NCBI RefSeq assembly: GCF_949628215.1
Contig: NC_134283.1
Coordinates: 13,309,603-13,373,602, forward strand
Length of the DNA stretch: 64,000 nucleotides
Direction: 5' to 3'
From: Phalacrocorax aristotelis
Taxonomy: Eukaryota > Chordata > Aves > Suliformes > Phalacrocoracidae
Made by a program: the position numbers and the translations under genes. The notes beneath the pieces were generated by a model. The model was not told the origin of the DNA and searched no databases. It was given only the letters and a program-made list of their open reading frames with translations. Shown here piece by piece: positions 35,601 to 47,963 of the stretch. Position 1 is the stretch's first letter. Every line of letters begins with the position of its first letter.

Positions 35601-37499
35601 CTCTTGTCTTTATGTACTAACACATTGGTTAGGTGAATTGGGTAGTTTCCATATTTCGTGATTAAAAAACTTTAGTGGATTTTACATGGATATTTTTGCT
35701 AGTGCAGCTTTACGCAGGTTAGTATCTCTATTAAAAATGTATCCACCTTTACATTCAGATTTTTGTAGTTAACATTTTACAGTGTTAACCCTGCCGTTTC
35801 TACATATTTCTTTCTACTTTGGCTTCGCCTTTATGCTTAGAGAAAAAATTATTCCAACAATAGTCACCACAGTCAAGATGTTTTCTTTCTTTGGCTTACC
35901 TCTAATGCATTATGTATTTAGGAATGATGGGATGTTCTATAATTAATTCTGTTAGATGTAATTGCTATAATCACTTTGATGCTACACATAATAAAAGTAA
36001 TATGGTAAGCATATGAAAAAATATAAACACCTTATTGTAACACTTTATGTAAAATTATTTTTTAAATCTTGTTTAGAGCGGAACCTCCGCTTTCATATTT
36101 TGTCAGGGCTAACATTTATTTTAAAGTACATTGCTTAGGAAATGAATGAATTTTAGATATTGAAAAGATTTTGACTGGCAGGTTGTCTTATATGTGTGTG
36201 CGTATATCTCTGATCCTGCGCTGTTAAAGATGTAGTTCATTAAGAAGCCAATCTTCAGCATTGCTACAAGTGACGCGTAAATATCACCGTGTATCTCTTG
36301 CAATAGGAGACAAATTTGTACATTGTATTAAAATCTAGTGCATAATAAATAACACAGAAATGAAGTTGTACAGTGGAAAGCTTCTTTGTAGCGCAAAATT
36401 ATGGGAAATATAAAATGTATGAAGGGTAGCATGTAACTAGAGAGGGCGTTTTTCAAGCATAGTCCCAAATGGGGAAAAAACTACAGAAGGGGATTCTCCC
36501 CCCTCCCCCCCCTTTTTTTTTTTTAACAGGTAGCTTTGAGTTATTGTTTGCAAACACAGTTTTTGATAGAGAGAGGAAATGAAAAAAATATGTGCAGTGG
36601 CTTAAGCTGTGTAGCTGATATCCTTGATTCTGTAACAAAAATGTTAATATGGCTGTAGTTCTTAATTAGTTGCACACCATACTTAATGCTGTAAAGGTTA
36701 CTTGGTTTTATGGTCCAGCTTCATCTATGAATTTGTATGTTTTCCCCCAAATTTACATTTCCCTCTCCTGTATTTTCTATGCAATTGAATGTGCAAATCA
36801 TGGTTAAAGTCCAAACTAGAAACAAGATTAGGAAAATACATTTAGCATGGACAAAGAAGAGTGGGTGGGGGGTTTTTGTTGGTTTTTGGGTTTGTTTTGA
36901 TTTTTTTTCCTCTAGTGTTATTTTCAAATAATGCTGAGTCTTTGCATGGAAAGCAGAAGTATTACATTCAACTTCTGTAAGCTGAACAAACAAACCCTGA
37001 CCAACCTCTTGCTGAATTGTTCTGGGGAAGAACAGAACAGGGTGCTGTTTCTGAGTACCTCTGGGACTGGGCTCGGTGCCTGCAGTCCTTTTCCTGCTAG
37101 GTCAAGCCTGTTGCTGGAGGGCCAGATCTCAGCAGGGGCCTCCTGGAGGCTTGGCGAGGCTGCTGAAGACTGGCAGCCATCAGTCATCCATCTGTGACAC
37201 AGAGTCTGTTTTTGATGGCAGGGATGATAAAAGGCCTGGGAACTGTATAGGCCCTTGTAATCAGGGCCAGTGCTGACATCCTTCTCAACTTTGACAGCTT
37301 CTTCCTTTTCTCTCTTCACCGCCAAGACTGTCTCAACTGGATTTTTTTTTTTTCTCTCTTGTTTCATGTACTTGATCAGTCTCAGATGCTGGGAATTATT
37401 TTTTTCTGAAGGGAGGGGGAGTGTTTCTTTTGGTTTGTGGGTTGGGCAGGTGTGAGAGGAAGTCTGGTTTTTTTTTTGTTTTTTTTTTTTTGTACTGTA

Positions 37500-37710
37500 G
37501 GCCTGTTGCTAATTAATGTTCCTCCATAAGATTCTGTCGGAGTTGAGTAATGTTTTTGATCTTTATGCCTGATAACTGCATACTTAATGAGATTTCAAAG
37601 CTGTGAGTGCAGCTCCCTACAATTATTGACAGATGCCTTTTCTTTGCCATTGGGTTCAGCTTCATAAATCCTCCTGCAGTAATGAGGTTCAGAAGTGCCA
37701 CCCTGCCAGT
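37500..37710. promoter_or_regulatory. Candidate conserved non-coding element
   Basis: The segment is non-repetitive and includes CTAATTAATG, ACTTAATGAG and ATTATTGACAGATG (a TGACAG core beside ATTA). It is flanked by T-rich low-complexity runs at 37464-37490. Complexity and motif content are unlike the flanks. Regulatory function is inferred. Confidence 0.3.
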
Positions 37711-38639
37711 GAGCTAATGAAAGAGGGGGGGAGGGAGGGAACAGCTCATGCCTGCCTGACACATTTTTTTCCTTTAAAATTTACTATGCAGATGTCAAGC
37801 TGTGGGACGATTACTTCAAACATGCTAATTTTTATCTTGCTTTTGTGTCAAGCCTGCATGCCATTTTTGCCCCCCCAATAATAAATAAAAATAGAAACTT
37901 CAACCTATTTAAATTTTATCATGGATCATAACTATTGAAGGCTTTGATATATGTGTGGTGTTTTGCAGTTTCCAGTCAGTGGAGCAGTTTTTTGAAATCC
38001 GAAGGGCAGAGAGAGGATAAAAAAAAAAAAAGGGGGCGGGGGGGAAAGCTGCCTCGGCCACACGTCGGCCTGCCCTAACCGTGCACTTGAAACATCAGAG
38101 ATTTCATTTTAGAGTTCTGAAACTAAATCCTGGTGGAGAATAGCCACACCATGCCAAACAGTCGATTTCCTTTTCAGCAGAGCCATACATCACTGACCCA
38201 CCCTTCCCTCCCGACAGAATGACATGTGTCATTTATCACACGGGCCCTGCCAGGCAGCGCGGGGGGTGCGGGGGGAGCTCCCTTTCCAGCACGGCTGTCT
38301 TTTCCCCTCAGCACAGCCTGGCTACTGCAAGTGCCGGCCGGGGAGAGGGACTGTCGGCTGGGGAGAGGGAGAGCGCCTGTGCTGTGGGGGGAACTGGCAG
38401 AGTGACTGAGGAGGTTATGTTCTTTCATAGTATTTGCTAAGTTGCCTTGTTCAACCCCCTGAAGATTTTCCCCTCCTGTTTTCTTTCTCTCTTACTGTCT
38501 TTTTTAAATTTCCTGTCCCGTCCTGTTCACCCCCCACCCCCCCGCCCTGCCCTCTCTTTTTTTTTTTTAAGTTTGGCAGTTGGGACAAACTGGCTGACAT
38601 GTATCATTCAAGCAGCACCAGCTTGCTGGGGGTTGTGTA

Positions 38640-38880
38640 AATGAATCTGGGAGCTCTTGGTTTCACATGATTCAAACGTGCATTATTGAAGATGGATGTT
38701 CCTTAAAAAAAGATTGATGATGGATATCAGGCTTATAGTGCCATTTATCATTTTGAATATTATTTAGACTTGCTGTGTAAAGCTGTAACTTGAGAGTTGG
38801 ATGTGCTGGGACAGAATGGAGGCCTCGACGTGCACGTTGTGATTGATGGCTTTGCTCTCTCATTGTTTGTTACCAGATAC
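38640..38880. promoter_or_regulatory. Candidate conserved non-coding element
   Basis: This complex stretch contains ATTATTGAAGATGGATG, AAAGATTGATGATGGATATC, CCATTTATCATTTTGAATATT and GTGATTGATGGCTTTG. Repeated TGATGG/GATTGAT patterns resemble PBX/HOX-type sites. No coding potential or repeat is recognised. Confidence 0.3.
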
Positions 38881-38931
38881 TAGCCGGTCATTACAGGAGT
38901 GCCTTACAATTGTTTTAGGGGCTGGATTTCC

Positions 38932-38947
38932 GTGTGTGTGTGTGTGT
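38932..38947. repeat. (GT)8 microsatellite
   Basis: Eight GT units are visible directly downstream of the candidate element at 38.64-38.88 kb. Confidence 0.85.
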
Positions 38948-40379
38948 TTGTATAAGAGAGAGGGGGACAGGCAGAGGCAGAGTTAAGTTTTTAGCAACAG
39001 CATTTCAGTAATTGTAAAGAATGTAGACAAAACTATGGCCTGTGCAAGGATACAGGCAATCTTTTGCATGAGTACAGATGCATGCTGTATTTAACATAAA
39101 AATATAAGCAGGACTGTATGTAGCTGCTCCAGCATAGCATTGTCAGACATTGCCAGTTCCAGTATAAAAATTTGCTTTAAAAATGTGCTTGTGAACATAT
39201 TAATGCAATCCAGCTTCCTTTTGCTCATCGGCGTGCATTTTGGCCCCATAATTAAAAAGAAAACAAAGTTCTAGAACACAATTATTTCAGTGTTTACATT
39301 TTTCTTTTCCGCCTACCCTTTTCTCCCACTGTTGTGAATCTTTGAATGATGGCATTCACTCCCAGGTGTCCGGGATGCCCCTGGATGTGGATAGTCTGCC
39401 CATGTAAATAGCAAGGGCAATGCCTTCCCTTTTTGAAGCACTTCTGCTGGAACCAGGACACCCCCACCTGCTGGAAGAATTAAGGAAGCAGCTTTTTATA
39501 GGCAGTTAGGTCTTGTCTTGGAAGGCACAGGCAGTGACTCTCAGGAGGTAGACGCTCGCGCAGTAGAGCAGCTTCAGGAATAGGTTGCCAAAACTTCAAG
39601 TGATGGGGTGTTTGTGTACAAACATCTCTGGGCAAGTGTGATACACAGCCCAGTTAAACTTGTTCTGAGTTGACAAACTATTGAATGGTTCTTGCCTGGC
39701 ACATCATACAAAAATCAAATGATTGACAGGAGCAGTAGGTAAAATGAGATGAGAATGGCTTTTTGTTGAATCAGTCTTGAATTTGCACAGGTAAATGATG
39801 TTCTTGAAACACTGCTTGTCACATGAGCTTTTTCTTTGATTGTGAGATGCTCTCCTAGCAAGAGGGAATTATAGCAACATTAAAAAACAACACACAGCAT
39901 TTAGGTTAAAATGTTTCACAAAGCCATCAGTGACTTTATCCGAGTTTTATAGAAATTAGATTTTTAGAAATTTAGTGTTTCTTATCACATCTTCAAATTT
40001 TGATACACTGAGTTGCGAAAAGTAAGACAAATTCAAGTTTATACACTTCATTCAAGTCCAACATCATGAGAAGACCCTGAAAAATATGTAATATTTTCTA
40101 TAAAGCCTTCAACAGTAGAAGGTAAAACTTTGATCTCCTACCCAGCACTTGTGTAACACAGTAGGTAATTGAAGTACAAGTGCCAATTTGCTGGAACAAT
40201 TGTAAACACACCTTGATACAAATGGCATCATTGCATTCTCACTGATTAGAAAACTTTGCTATTAATAGACACAAAGTCCATTTCAGGTGTAATTGGTAAG
40301 GAGCTGAGTGCACTCATGGGAAGAAACCTTGTTTTGTTTTTTGTTCGCTTTTATTCTTATCCCCTTTTTCAGTTTTATA

Positions 40380-40590
40380 GCTGGAGACATGATTTATTGC
40401 AGCCATCCATCTTTGGGGCTCATCCATCACATCCTGGTTGCTAGGCAATCATGGCAGCAGCTGTTTGCTTTGAATCAGACAGAAAAGTTGTCAATCATCA
40501 AAGGCAGGTGAATAGCATTAGAAACACGCTATTGTCAGACGGAATAATTAATCAAAGAGAGAAAAGATAATTAAAAAGATATGACCCTTG
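40380..40590. promoter_or_regulatory. Candidate intronic enhancer with RFX X-box-like site
   Basis: GGTTGCTAGGCAAT (40436-40449) resembles the two-half RFX X-box (GTTGCY...RGCAAC). It is followed by GTCAATCATCAAAGG (TCF/LEF-like ATCAAAG and PBX-like TCAATCA) and GAATAATTAATCAAAGAG with another ATCAAAG. The combination in about 130 bp, within non-repetitive DNA, suggests a regulatory element. This is inference. Confidence 0.35.
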
Positions 40591-43500
40591 CAAGTACTTG
40601 CTCTGGGTTGCCTGGAAAAAAGAAAAACTGCCTGGTCTTTTCTAGACACTTAAGCAGCTGAGGGCTGATAAAATATGCACTCTGCAGTGCATAGTTTTTA
40701 ATTAATTGAAAAAGGTTCAACATTCAAAGACGGTGCCGGAGAAAAGTCTGATTACGAGCAGAAGTAATATTTATTGTTTGCATGAAAGGCTTGACATGGA
40801 GTTCTAACTTTCTGTCACAAATCTCCTGCATGCTTGCACTAAGCCTCTTTCAGCTTCAGTGGCAGTTACTAGAGTGTGCAGTTAGTCCGTCCAAGTAAGG
40901 GTCCTACGGCTTTCATCCAGCCTTTTCATTCTGGGCCACCTTTTCAGTGTATTGTCTCATTCGCTATCCTGTATAGCAGCTATCAGAGTTGCACTAGCTC
41001 TGCCATCAGCAAGGCAGGAAAAGCTTGACAAGTCCGCGGTATTGCTCTTCATTCAATATAGGAAAGATGTTGAGGCAGTACCTATCTCGTTTCCAATCAG
41101 CGTGTGGAATAACAGACTCTTGTGAGCTGGTTCCTGAACCTGATTTTCCAGGAATCCTATTATTTTTAGCTGGATTGATAAAAAGGATGTGGCAAAGCCT
41201 AATTTCCAACTCCTCAGAGTTTGGATACCCTGGAAGTAGATGCAGCATTGTATGCCCCAGCACAAGCATGCACAGGAATGCACTTCTGGTGTAGAACATC
41301 ATTGACCCAATGCTTAGCAGAACAGCCAGGTAGAGCTCGAACTGCTGTCAGTGCCCAAATTAAAGAGGCTGGTTTGAATGTTATAGTTGCTGAAAAGCTG
41401 GATGTCTGAAGCCGTAACACTGTAAACTATCTTTGTGAGAATGGAATATCCTATTTTTGGTGGTCGGGCAGAGTACTCATGCCATCCAAAACAACCCAAC
41501 TTTGGTGTTTGTTCATGCTTAGAAGGTAAGATGTCTGTGGACATACTGATCACAGGAGAACATAAGTATGATGATTGCATTATTAGAGTTTATTTAAAAA
41601 AAGAATACTTGTAAGTAGTGAAGCAGAGGTGACTGCCACTTTCCCTTCCTTTGTATTTTTTAATTTTTGATTTCATACTTCCTTTACTCTTGTATTCTAG
41701 AACTGGACAAAGAAACTTCAAGTGTATGCAGCCAGGAGAGCAAACCCACCATTTTCAATATTGCTATGAAAACCAGATACTAGTGTTGGTTATCAGCAAG
41801 ATTTGCAAGGATATATGCCATGAAATATTGGGAATTACAATTGCAGAATGAAAATCTTGCACAGTTATTGCACGCCCCACCCCTTTCACATTGGCTAATT
41901 CCTTGGATTATTTTTTGCATAAGTCTTTGCAGCAGCGTGTCAGAAGCAGCTCCTCTGCTAACTGTGTGTAGCCTGTATCACATTTTCTGCTCTCACATCC
42001 TGTTTCACTTGTAATCACTCCAATATTTCCTTGGAGGAGGAGAGAACACAGCTAAGAAGGAAATGGGGTACCATCTGAATACTGGGTATGACACATCTGC
42101 TGCATAGAGCTATTCGTTTCAGCACTGGTACCGGGAAGCTTACGCTGAAGTTAACTTGCATGACTTGGAGAAATCTGTAGTCTCAATTAACATTTCACAT
42201 TAGTGATTCCTCAGAACGTAATGTTCACAAAGTTTGTGTGACAAGTAATAAAATCTCTCTGAAAGCACAGTAGTACATATTATCATTAGCTGTAGAAATA
42301 TCCTCTGTATACTGTGTGTCAGTATCACCCAGGGCTAATAGGATAGCACTTTTACGGAAAGTTAGGATGTTGTCTAGAGTTGCTGGCAGTTTGTTGTTGT
42401 TTTTTTTTGTTTTTAAACTGGGCTAACTTCTTTTTTCTTCTGTATGTAATGATAATTGAGTTTGACATTTTACTGGCATTTTTTGTCATAGGTGTGTAGG
42501 CCCGGTGCCTATACAGGGCAAATGGGCATATGTTTGTGTGCGGGTATGCAGTGCTTTCTTTAGCATGCTTTTGTGTATTAAAGAATGTGGGATAGCCATG
42601 CCTGCGTGTGAGGTGACATGTTTATGGCTATAGAGCTCTTTCCTCCTTTGCAGGGAAAAGGATTCATCTCCTTTTCACATATCAACCCCTCTGCTACCTT
42701 TTCAAGTATTTGCTGTATTTCAGATCTGCTGATCACAGTTTTATTTACTGATAGGGGGACTGTGGCAGTAGTTCCTTAATGGAGGGATATATAGTGCTGA
42801 CATCAAGAAAATGTTGGATAAGAGACGTATGGATAGATGGATGCATGTTGGAATATAGGCAGCTATTGTGTAGTCTGATAGTGATTTCGTAGCAGATTAC
42901 AGACAAAAGTTCCCCATGATAATGTGTTTCTCTCTGCTCATCAAATTGAGGTGAATCTTTCCCCTCTCATGTTTCCTCGTCTCTTTTCTGTGTGTGGTGT
43001 TGAGGAAAGGCAGAATGGCTGTTCCCCATTCGCAGTATTTATTGATTCACAGGTGAAAGAGGATGGACTCTAAGAAAGCATTTTTCTGTCCTAGCCCCTT
43101 CCTCACCCTTTCCCAAATGCAAGTTGGTTTTGCACTTGTATAAAGAAAACTGCTTAGGAAGTTGAAATACCTTGGATGGAGCGTTCTAAAGCTAGATTGC
43201 CTTTTTGTTCATATGAAGTGAAAAAATGGACAGAATATGTCAGGCATTAAAACCATAACAGATAGTAAAGAGTTTTGCTTTAGTTGGTGAAAGAATGTGC
43301 AAAGGGAGTTTAAAATAAACAGTGAAATAATAATCAAGCATTTGCCAGTGTAGAATGTAAGTAGAATGTAGTACCTCAGTAGGAACCACTGAGTTACATG
43401 GTATTTGTATACTGAAAAAAATATCTTGAGGAAATATATAGAATGTGCTGGGCTGAACTGTGTCCTATGCTTGGCTGAACCGAATAAGCGTGTAACACTT

Positions 43501-46084
43501 CCTCCCTCCAGTACATACACTTGCATATTCTAGCCTCTAACATTGCAGCTATCTGACAGATAGTCTTCAGGTCTGTCCTCCTCACTGCAAGAGATCCAGG
43601 GTGTTTCTCACTGTCTTTAGAGCGTGCTGTCTCCTTAAAGGATTGAGAATATGTGTTTTCTTCTGAAGATTCCTGATAGGAGAGAGAGTTTTTATTCCAC
43701 GTTTTGAAGGCTAGCTGCCCTTTTTATTCCTCTCAGTGTAGCCTGTTGTTCCATCTTTTATATGCACATTTAGGGTTTCAGTCCTACAAGCCTTTGCAGT
43801 GAAACAGAAATATTTCTTATCTCCAGTTTTCAGTTTGTAGCAGTGTGTTTAAGAAGAGTCTTCTGCATGCTAAGCCTGAAGCTTGGAAGATGTCCTGGTG
43901 TTCTCTAAGTGAATGTTCTTTAGTGTCCGAGCCACACTGCAGTGAAATGCATGAAATACACTTGTATGTGCTTACTTACGTGATGCAAAGTACAAAAAGT
44001 ATCTTGTTTTATTCAGCATATTTTCTAGGATACCTCTTCAGAAATGACAGGGATAAAAGATGATGGGCTTACCGTCATAGTGCAAGATGACTAACTCGCG
44101 TCACCTGATAATCCAGGAGCATAGCCATATTGCCTTGAAGATAGGGAACCATCAGACACGAGCCGTCAGGCAGGGTACTACTTTCACTCTGAGGTCTAGG
44201 GTAATTGTGTAGAAAGGAGCAGGAGTGGAAATGCCTTCAGGAGAAGGGAATGGAAGGACTAGTGCCACGGGGAAGAAAAGACTGATAGGTAGAGATCTGG
44301 ACCGCTGTAGGATTCCCAAAATAGAAATACCTGAATTAATGTGTTAACTCTCATTCGCTTACTTTCAGAATCCTGTATGCACTGCGCTGTTGTTTTAAAC
44401 TTATGCTTTTCTTTCTAGTTAACCCCCAAATCCCCTTGCAATTGCCGTATTAATTTAATTAGTGAGGTAGTTTCTGTGTAAGAGTACAATTCGGGTAACC
44501 GCCTTAACTTTGTGAGTGAAATGGAGAGACATGGACTGATTGGGTCAGACTTGTTGCAAATTTTATTGGTAGAACATGAAACAGCAAAGATAGTGTATGA
44601 GTAATTTTTTAATACGCTGAAATGTATCATTTACCCAGGATACCTTGTCTTCCTTTGTTTTTGCTCTGAGCCTGCAGTAAAATGCTTCCTATCTGTATTA
44701 GCAAATACTACGATGTAATATATAAGAATAGTGGTGCATTATTTCCTCATGCTTATATGTTTGCTGTATAAAATATTCAAGCAGCAGTGAAATCTTGCTA
44801 TGTGATTGCTTTTCATTTTGAGATGGTTAGCTGAATAAGCAGTAGGACAAGCAAGCAGTAAGCTGAATGAAGGAAAAAGATAAAATTTTACAGCACATTC
44901 TTGTTGTAGGAGTGTGCAACACAAAATTGTGTGACTCAAATGCTCAGTCTGGTCTTCATGATTAAGCAATAAACAAATCACAAAACAAAGTTATCGTGCC
45001 TTTGAAACTTATGCTCAGCCGTTGTGAAAAAGCAAAGTATTTAACATTTCTCAAAGGAGAACATCTTTTGTTACTCGACGTTCACTCTTAGTGGTTTTTA
45101 GTTAACAAAACTGTTTGTGTTAGGGTAAAATTAAGAGCTTTTTTTGTAGGCACTACGGAGATTTTGTAAAGTTGATTTACTGAATGTCGATAAAAGGAAG
45201 CAAAATAGTTAACATTTGTGATAAAATGACTGGTATGCTTTGTTGTAAGGGCTGGAAGAATAGCCTTAGATTACGCTATCAACCTTATGTAAAGTGGTTT
45301 GGTTACGTTTTCTAACTAGGAATGTCTTTGTGTGTTGCATGTTTATGTCATGCCCAACATAATGGAGTACTAATCCATGGTCTTCTCAGCAGCAGTAGTA
45401 CAAACCTGTAATAACACTAACAGTCTGGAGTACCCCAGATTTTGCTGCTTACATCTAGCAGAGATGTCCGTGTGTGGTTTTTTTGTGTGTAATGATTGTT
45501 GAAGTCTGTCAGATCACTGATGTGCTCTGCACTTTCCAGACAAGACCTCCCCCAAAACTTTAAAATGGCAATTTCTTAACCTAAGGAATTTGCATTCTTA
45601 TAATTGGGATCTTGGATATATTCAATGTGGGATGCACCTGCACTGTGAAAGGAGGCATTAGATTCTTCCTTGAGTCTACAACAGTTGCTTACCTGTATAT
45701 TAGTGGTACCAGTTTTAAGCTGAGGACTAGACAGAAATTCAGTCTCTTCAGGGATGTATTTATCAGAGTGTGAAAGGCGCTTTCAGGTCCCCCTTTCTTC
45801 CCCTGCCCATGCCTGTGGCTCTTTGGGCTGGTGTGTGGCACTGCTCCGTTACTGCACAAGCCTCTTGTCCTATCACGGCTGCATCCAGCCAGTGCGGGGA
45901 AGAACTTTGTGCTGCATCTCACAGATGTATATGTGATGGACCATATCTGAGAACTGTTTAGCTGAAGCAAATGCCTGTCACATACAGCAACAGCTTTACG
46001 TCAGCTGTTAAGGTAGGTCAAGCAGTCTAGGGCTAGGGGTAGTAAAAATTAACTTAAATGGTATGGACTAGAGAGCTTCAGTTC

Positions 46085-46235
46085 CTCTCCTGGGTCTGTT
46101 TCCATGTTACAGAATGGTAGGACACGGATGTGGAGGGAGCCTCAAAGAGGCGGTCCAGTCCTCCTGCAGTTCAGCCGACTGCAGCCATGCCCTTCCTCGC
46201 AGACATTCATGGACAGCCCAGAACTTGCCAGGCAG
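46085..46235 (-). mobile_element. Possible heavily diverged CR1 3' end fragment
   Basis: Starting at 'acagaatggtagga', the text loosely follows the order of a minus-strand CR1 tail: octamer-like end, then 'gga...cctc...agg.ggtccagtcctcctgc', then 'gacattcatggacagccca'. Similarity is weak and could be coincidental. It would be an old copy if real. Confidence 0.25.
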
Positions 46236-47942
46236 TATATTCCCATGGGTTATTTCACTTTCAGATATCCCACAGCCTGACTTAGTTGTTGATAGCTTGA
46301 AGCAAAAGTTTGGAGAAATCTGTACTGCTATGGATTGTCCTTTGGAGTAAGCCATGGGGCGTGATGCTTCCAATGTTCGCACTTGTTAAGACCCAGTCCA
46401 AAGGCCATTGAACTAAAATGTGATTCTTTTATTGACTGTTTTGACTTTATTGGGCTTTAACCGAGACCTGTAGTGTCAGCTGAAGGAACAGAATTTCACC
46501 TGAGTTACCTGATAACTTTATGGTGTGCCTCTGCTCATTGTTGATGTAATGTAGATGCAGGCAGATTCTGGTAAACACTTCTTGGTTGGGTTCTCATCAA
46601 GTAATACACTTTTGTGTGTGTTTAAGTGCTTAAGAACCTTTAAGGATTTGGCAGTAGGTGCTAAGCTGTTGTTTTTCTTAAGAGGAATGTAATGTAATAC
46701 TAATGACCTAACCAGGAATGGACATTTTGTTTGATGGCATTCAATCAAGTGGAATACTTTAATTTGTTTTGGAATAATTAGACAACTATTAATGTGATGC
46801 CAAGAAACTTTTTTTTAATATTCAGAATATTATTAAGTTATAAATAGACAATTTTATCACAATCATGTGTCTGTATTGATAGGTAACAGCATTGTGTAAA
46901 TTTGGCTGTTGATTCCGTTCTAAAAACAGACTCTTTATCCTTACTCTTTTAGTACAAAATTAATCCTATTATGGATAATATGTCACATCTCCCTAAAAAT
47001 GTGATCTGGATTTTCATCCCATGATGATACTTTATTCAATAAATCAAAATCTTCCTCAACAGTTAGCAGCCAACTTTAATGGTCATTTCTGAAATGTTGA
47101 TACAGGGAATTTAGCAGTTAAGTGTTTATACATTCCAGAAGAATTAACAGGTTAGGTTATACTGGAATTCAGTAAATATCCATGAAACGTGTGGGAGAAC
47201 TATATGCTATGCAGTGTCTCAGCAATCAGCTGCCAGACATCTCGTGAAATACCAAATGTAATAATAAAGTTTATAATGATGATATTGTCAGGAGGCACAC
47301 AATGTCCACTATCACTGAAAACAGAGGGAGCAAGGCCTGTTGCCTGGTGTTTAGACTGCAGCATTAGAACAGTACAGATGTCCTTATCTTCTGGAGATAG
47401 TTTTGTACTGAATCAGTGGGGTTTACGCATTCTTGTGTATGAAAAAATGCTCTTTGCCTCCTGAGTATTTCTGAAGAAAATGAAAGGAGGATAGTTTCTA
47501 TGTCTGTCAAGGTTGTTTCCCATTTCTGCAAGTGAAGCTCAGCAAAAGATCCCTACTAAATCTGTAATTTTCCCAGTAGCTTTTTCCCTTTGGTTGCTGC
47601 TTTTCTTTTATTGCTAAAATGGACATTCTGCTAAAATCAGTAAAAATTGCCATTTACTAGCTATAGTCTGCATGGTCATAGGTAGTTGTGTGCTGGCTGC
47701 GTTGGACCTGGTCTGTTTAGCAGCTGCGGGGTGGGTAACAACAAAGCAAGCTAGGACTCCTAAAACTACTAGGGTTTTTTTCATCTGTGTGCAAATAGAT
47801 GACATTTTCTCAAAACGCATCTTCATCAGAGTTTTTTTTACTTCTGTTTGTTATGACAAAACATGGCAAACAAAGACAGAACATAAATTACAGCTGCAGT
47901 CTTGAAGTTTGAAGTTACATTTTAGCCACGCTACACTGTGTA

Positions 47943-47963
47943 GTATTATTATTATTATTATTA
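47943..47963. repeat. (ATT)n microsatellite
   Basis: About six or seven ATT units are visible within intronic sequence. Confidence 0.85.

Noticed and set aside
36924-37367. 147-codon minus-strand frame in a slightly GC-richer intronic patch
   Set aside because: Lys/Glu-rich start then low-similarity sequence with no domain. No supporting splice or promoter signals were seen.
37464-37490. Long T-runs as Pol III terminators or antisense retroposon tails
   Set aside because: No tRNA-like A/B boxes or SINE body beside them.
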